64,000 nucleotides of DNA from Adineta vaga (taxonomy: Eukaryota > Rotifera). Below, one piece after another: positions 60,607 through 64,000 of the stretch. The stretch covers positions 14,260,001 to 14,324,000 of the forward strand of contig CP075493.1 of NCBI GenBank assembly GCA_021613535.1, read 5' to 3'. The position numbers and the translations under genes are program-made. Below the pieces are notes generated by a model. It worked only from the letters and a program-made list of their open reading frames with translations, made no database searches and was not told the DNA's origin. Every line of letters starts with the position of its first letter. Position 1 is the first letter of the stretch.

Positions 60607-61764
60607 ATGACTTATCTATGTTTATGTGATCTTGATCGACGAGCAAATCGTTTTGATTTCGAACATAAAACTACCTTTAATTTTCGTGGTCAGGATTTTT
60701 GTGAAAATCAAGCTCATTGTTTGAAAAATGATCCACAATGTCCAACTACATCGGTTTGTGCTTGTCAACCATGTTATTGCGGTTTGACATGTCGATTTTC
60801 TACTATGAAGGATCGACTCTTCTGTTAGATATTATTCTAGGCCATAGAATTGATCCAGAGATTAAACTTACCGAATAACCACATGTTGTTAAAGTGTCTA
60901 TTGCTATTACAATGATCCTCTCGTGTCTCGGTTTGATTAGCAATTTTATGTCCTATATAACTTTTCGAAGACAAAGAAATACGTCAAATCGGATGTGGGA
61001 TTTATTTATTTGTATCATCGATTGTATCATTGATAATTATGAGTGTTTTTATGATTAAATTCTGATGATTTCTTGTTCTATCACAGATTGATTCAATTGG
61101 AAATGAATCATTCGTAAATGTACAGTGTCAATTGATTGATTTTCTCCTTCGATCTCTTTTAAGTTTGAATGATTGGTTCCATGGTTGTGTTGCTATTGAA
61201 CGTGCAATAAATGTGTGTCTAGGAGTTCAATTTAATCAAAGAAAAAGCAAAAAAATAGCAAAATTGTTAATTCTATTCATAATGACTTCAACACTATGTA
61301 CCTATTTTCATGATCCCATTCATCGTCATCTTGTTTATAATGTCGAAGATGAGCAAACATGATGTGTTACTGAATATTCTTTGCCATTGAAAAAATACGA
61401 TTGGATTATCAATGTGATACATTTTTTTATACCATTTTCCATCAATTGTATTTCAGCATTGATTATTACCATCAACTCCTCTTAAAGAAGTTCTACGTCA
61501 AGAATTTCAGCAACATAAACATTTATTAATTTCACCAATACTTCTAATCACATTAGCAGTACCACGTTTGATTATCTATCACTTCTATCGCGATGTATGA
61601 AATCAAAACGAGATTCTTGGTTCTAATTTGATTAGTTATTTTATTTCATTTATTTCTCCAACTTATATAAAGAACAATTCATCAAGTCAATTCAACAATT
61701 TTTCCGATCGTAAATTGACCATGAAAATCTCGACGAATAACTTCTTTATTCTTGTCTCACAAAG
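60607..61764 (+). pseudogene. EGF/7TM receptor pseudogene
   Basis: An EGF-like module opens the locus (QDFCENQAHCLKNDPQC, VCACQPCYCGLTCRFST) and stops at 60826-60828. Seven-helix fragments follow. TM1 is KVSIAITMILSCLGLISNF, preceded by an in-frame TAA. The TM3 region is LLSLNDWFHGCVAIERAINV. Further on are CTYFHDPIHRHLVYNVEDEQT with TGA, VIHFFIPFSINCISALIIT and PRLIIYHFYRDV with TGA. At least five stops and lost segments show decay. The family is a rotifer-expanded GPCR with an N-terminal EGF. The EGF reading frame itself looks recent. Confidence 0.65.
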
Positions 61765-62299
61765 ATAGAGGCACATAGACGAAGATAGATGGTTTAAATA
61801 TTGTACGAACAGTCACATACAGCATGGTTACTTGTAAACAGAACAGCATTAACTATTTCTAGAATGCGATATTGGTTCATCACAAGTTTATAGTGTCGAA
61901 TTATATGATTCAAGAACTACCAACGAGATAATCGTAGAAAATATGAGTATCACACAGTATTGATTCACTTCAAAGAAAATTAAGTTTGCTTATTCGATTA
62001 TAAAACTTTCAATAAAACTACTCTTCTATCAATAGATCACGTAATAATAGACCGATGACCATACGAGAAAAAATCAAAGCAACTTTTACAATTCTGATAG
62101 ATTTACTTCTCAACGGATGTCAAACTCGTGTGAAAAGAAAAGAGAATGATTTCAATGGTGTGTTGTGAAAAAGAGTTTTTTTTTATTTTTTTATTTACCT
62201 AGGTAAATAGAAACAAAGGAAGTAACGCGCACGATTCTGAAAGGTAGAGTAATATAAAAACAGTATATTTTCTTTAATTTGATTCATTTTACTCTTGAC
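61765..62299. other. Intergenic, promoter side of the ART/TPR gene
   Basis: AT-rich, with a T-rich run near 62174-62194. No gene and no clear TATA box. Confidence 0.4.
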
Positions 62300-64000
62300 A
62301 TGGCACATGCAACATCGATAACTTTAACAAACGTTAATGAAATAATATCAAATAAGAATAATACAACATCATTGACACAATCTCGTGTCATTGAAAATTT
62401 TATTATTATTTGGTTAGATGCAGATATTAATGAATTTGATGAAGATACAAAAGATTCCATCACGAATCTTCGGCAGTTAGTTAACTCAATCAAAATATTT
62501 CAAGATGTGGATCAATGTGTGGACTTTTTGACTGATATCACAAATGAAAAAGTATTTATGATTGTTTCAAATAAATTTGCTGAACAAATTGTGTCTCTAA
62601 TCGAAAATATTGTTCAATTACATTCCATCTATATTATTTGTAATCAATCAATAGAGCATCAATCATGGTTAGATAATTATCAAAATGTAAAAGGAATATA
62701 CAATAAAATCGAATCGATTTGTGATGCATTGAGAAGAAATATTCGTCAATATGACATGAATCTATCGTCAATTAATATTATTCCGACAAGTTCTCTTACG
62801 AATTTTGATGAACTTGATCAATCATTTATGTATTCACAAATTCTTAAAGAAATCATTGTTGAGATTAATTATGATGAAACAGCTTTGAAAGAATTCGTTG
62901 AATTTTGTTCTATTCAATATGCTGATAATAAAATTCAATTAAATAAAATACGTGATTTCGAACAATCATATAAAGATCATTCACCAATTTGGTGGTACAC
63001 AAAAGAACCGTTTCTTTATTCTGTACTAAACAAAGCATTGAGAACACAAGAAATTGATGTTATCATTAAGATGGGATTTTTCATTCAAGATCTTCATCAA
63101 CAAATTGAACAGCTATACATAGAAGAACACCATACTTCCAAGATAATTATTTATCGAGGTCAGGCAATATCCAGTGATGAGTTTGAAAAGATTAAGAATA
63201 ATAAAGGTGGTCTTCTTTCATTTAATCATTTTTTATCCACAAGTATTGATGAAACTGTTTCATATGCTTTTGCAGCAAGTGTTGAGGAAAATCCGGAATT
63301 AATTGGAATTCTATTTCAAGTTGAAATTAATCCATTGATTTCTACAGTACCATTTGCTTCATTAGACAAAATTAGTTATTATGATGACATCGAAAGAGAA
63401 ATTCTTTTTTCAATGCATACTGTTTTTCGTATAGGTGAAATGAAAAAAATGAAAGATCGCTTGTGGAAAGTCAATCTGATATTGACCAGTGATAATGATC
63501 AGCAATTAAAAGAATTAACGGACTGTATAAGAAAGGAACATCAAAACAAGAACCAATGGCATCGTATGGCTGGATTGATGATGACAATGGGCAACTTCAG
63601 TAAAGCTTTAGAAATATTCGATTTAATAGGCGACCAACATTGCAAAGCAAATAGTAAAGAAAATATTGTCATAAACCCAGCTATCTATCATGATACGGCT
63701 GTAGCATACAGAGGAATAGGAGATTATCCAAATGCTTTACTATATTTTCAAATGACGCTGGAAATTCAACAGAAAATACTCCCATATAATCATCAAGAGT
63801 TTGTTACTACGTACAATAATCTTGGTTCAATAAATGAGGTTATGGGGAACTATTCGCTAGCACTCTCATATTATCAAAAGGCACTTGAAATACAAAGAAA
63901 ATGTGTCTCGTCAAATGATCTATCACTTGCTATTACTTACAATAATATTGCAGCACTATACAATTCTACCGGAGATTATCCGAGCGCACTCTCATACTAT
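62300..64000 (+). CDS. ADP-ribosyltransferase (R-S-E type)/TPR protein with N-terminal alpha/beta domain, partial
   Basis: 567 codons are open to the right edge with no intron. Residues about 30-150 form a Rossmann-like or receiver-like unit (ENFIIIWLDADIN, VDFLTDITNEKVFMIVSNKF, SIYIICNQSIEHQSW). The ART domain follows at residues about 190-400: Arg286 in IIYRGQAIS, the Ser-Thr-Ser 313-315 in FLSTSID, and the ExE pair Glu365/Glu367 in DIEREILFSMHTVF. This is the complete R-S-E triad of arginine-specific mono-ADP-ribosyltransferases. TPRs of the 42-residue type start near residue 455 (ALLYFQMTLEIQQK, YNNLGSINEVMGNYSLALSY) and run off the window. Expected activity is NAD+-dependent modification of protein Arg, with TPRs selecting partners. 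No signal peptide, so intracellular. Confidence 0.85.
   Translation, partial: MAHATSITLTNVNEIISNKNNTTSLTQSRVIENFIIIWLDADINEFDEDTKDSITNLRQLVNSIKIFQDVDQCVDFLTDITNEKVFMIVSNKFAEQIVSLIENIVQLHSIYIICNQSIEHQSWLDNYQNVKGIYNKIESICDALRRNIRQYDMNLSSINIIPTSSLTNFDELDQSFMYSQILKEIIVEINYDETALKEFVEFCSIQYADNKIQLNKIRDFEQSYKDHSPIWWYTKEPFLYSVLNKALRTQEIDVIIKMGFFIQDLHQQIEQLYIEEHHTSKIIIYRGQAISSDEFEKIKNNKGGLLSFNHFLSTSIDETVSYAFAASVEENPELIGILFQVEINPLISTVPFASLDKISYYDDIEREILFSMHTVFRIGEMKKMKDRLWKVNLILTSDNDQQLKELTDCIRKEHQNKNQWHRMAGLMMTMGNFSKALEIFDLIGDQHCKANSKENIVINPAIYHDTAVAYRGIGDYPNALLYFQMTLEIQQKILPYNHQEFVTTYNNLGSINEVMGNYSLALSYYQKALEIQRKCVSSNDLSLAITYNNIAALYNSTGDYPSALSYY

Noticed and set aside
1-64000. tRNA, rRNA or retrotransposon (reverse transcriptase) genes
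   Set aside because: No cloverleaf arms, rRNA blocks or RT motifs were recognised by reading; a dedicated scan was not possible.

Overview
The window looks like bdelloid rotifer (Adineta/Rotaria-like) nuclear DNA. It is AT-rich and gene-dense, with short GT-AG introns (mostly 40-70 nt). Its gene content is typical of that group: NHL-repeat receptors, ADP-ribosyltransferase/TPR proteins, lineage-expanded GPCRs and F-box proteins, and enzymes of bacterial look (a P450-BM3-type fusion, a family-8 polysaccharide lyase). The organism call is an inference from gene families and intron style. No rRNA, tRNA or CRISPR locus was recognised.

Layout. 1-1725 (-): edge-truncated TPR array. 2715-3573 (-): death-effector-like domain fused to a membrane segment. 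4191-7576 (-): SLC9C-like Na+/H+ exchanger with a cyclic-nucleotide domain but no voltage sensor. 8339-10203 (-): nuclear receptor, head-to-head with 11219-14325 (+), a self-sufficient CYP102-like P450/reductase. 15062-17568 (+): U-box/TM/NHL protein. 18247-21004 (+): decayed LDLa/EGF receptor. 21472-22404 (+): GPCR. 22967-30023 (+): PA200/PSME4 in many exons, convergent with 30072-32133 (-), an RGG/vWA protein. 32470-33552 (-): GT8 glycosyltransferase. 34123-34664: hAT-like MITE. 35250-35960 (-): HECT ligase relic. 36228-36957 (+): methyltransferase. 37971-40891 (+): secreted or surface NHL protein with two lesions. 42606-42829 (+): small broken ORF. 43461-45117 (+): divergent eEF1A paralogue. 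45469-47290 (-): F-box protein, next to an F-box pseudogene (47403-48540, +). 48731-49652 (-): GPCR. 49969-50440 (+): sulfotransferase relic. 51040-52767 (+): DED gene followed by a TM/NHL gene. 52887-55378 (-): PL8 lyase. 55610-57327 (-): SK channel. 58113-58380 (+): small two-exon gene. 58636-60356 (-): amidase. 60607-61764 (+): GPCR pseudogene. 62300-64000 (+): ART/TPR protein running off the right edge.

Common themes. Conserved single-copy housekeeping genes (PSME4, SK channel, vWA protein, methyltransferase) lie among fast-evolving families that show fresh decay. The most distinctive set is the group of single-pass proteins that put an NHL propeller outside the membrane and a DED-like or U-box domain inside. 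They occur in intact, split, truncated and propeller-less states, which suggests a modular receptor repertoire. The ART/TPR protein at the right edge, with an extra N-terminal alpha/beta domain, is a plausible effector of the same kind. These functional links are inference. Several breaks fall in short homopolymers (12623-12628, about 38210), so some frameshifts may be assembly errors.
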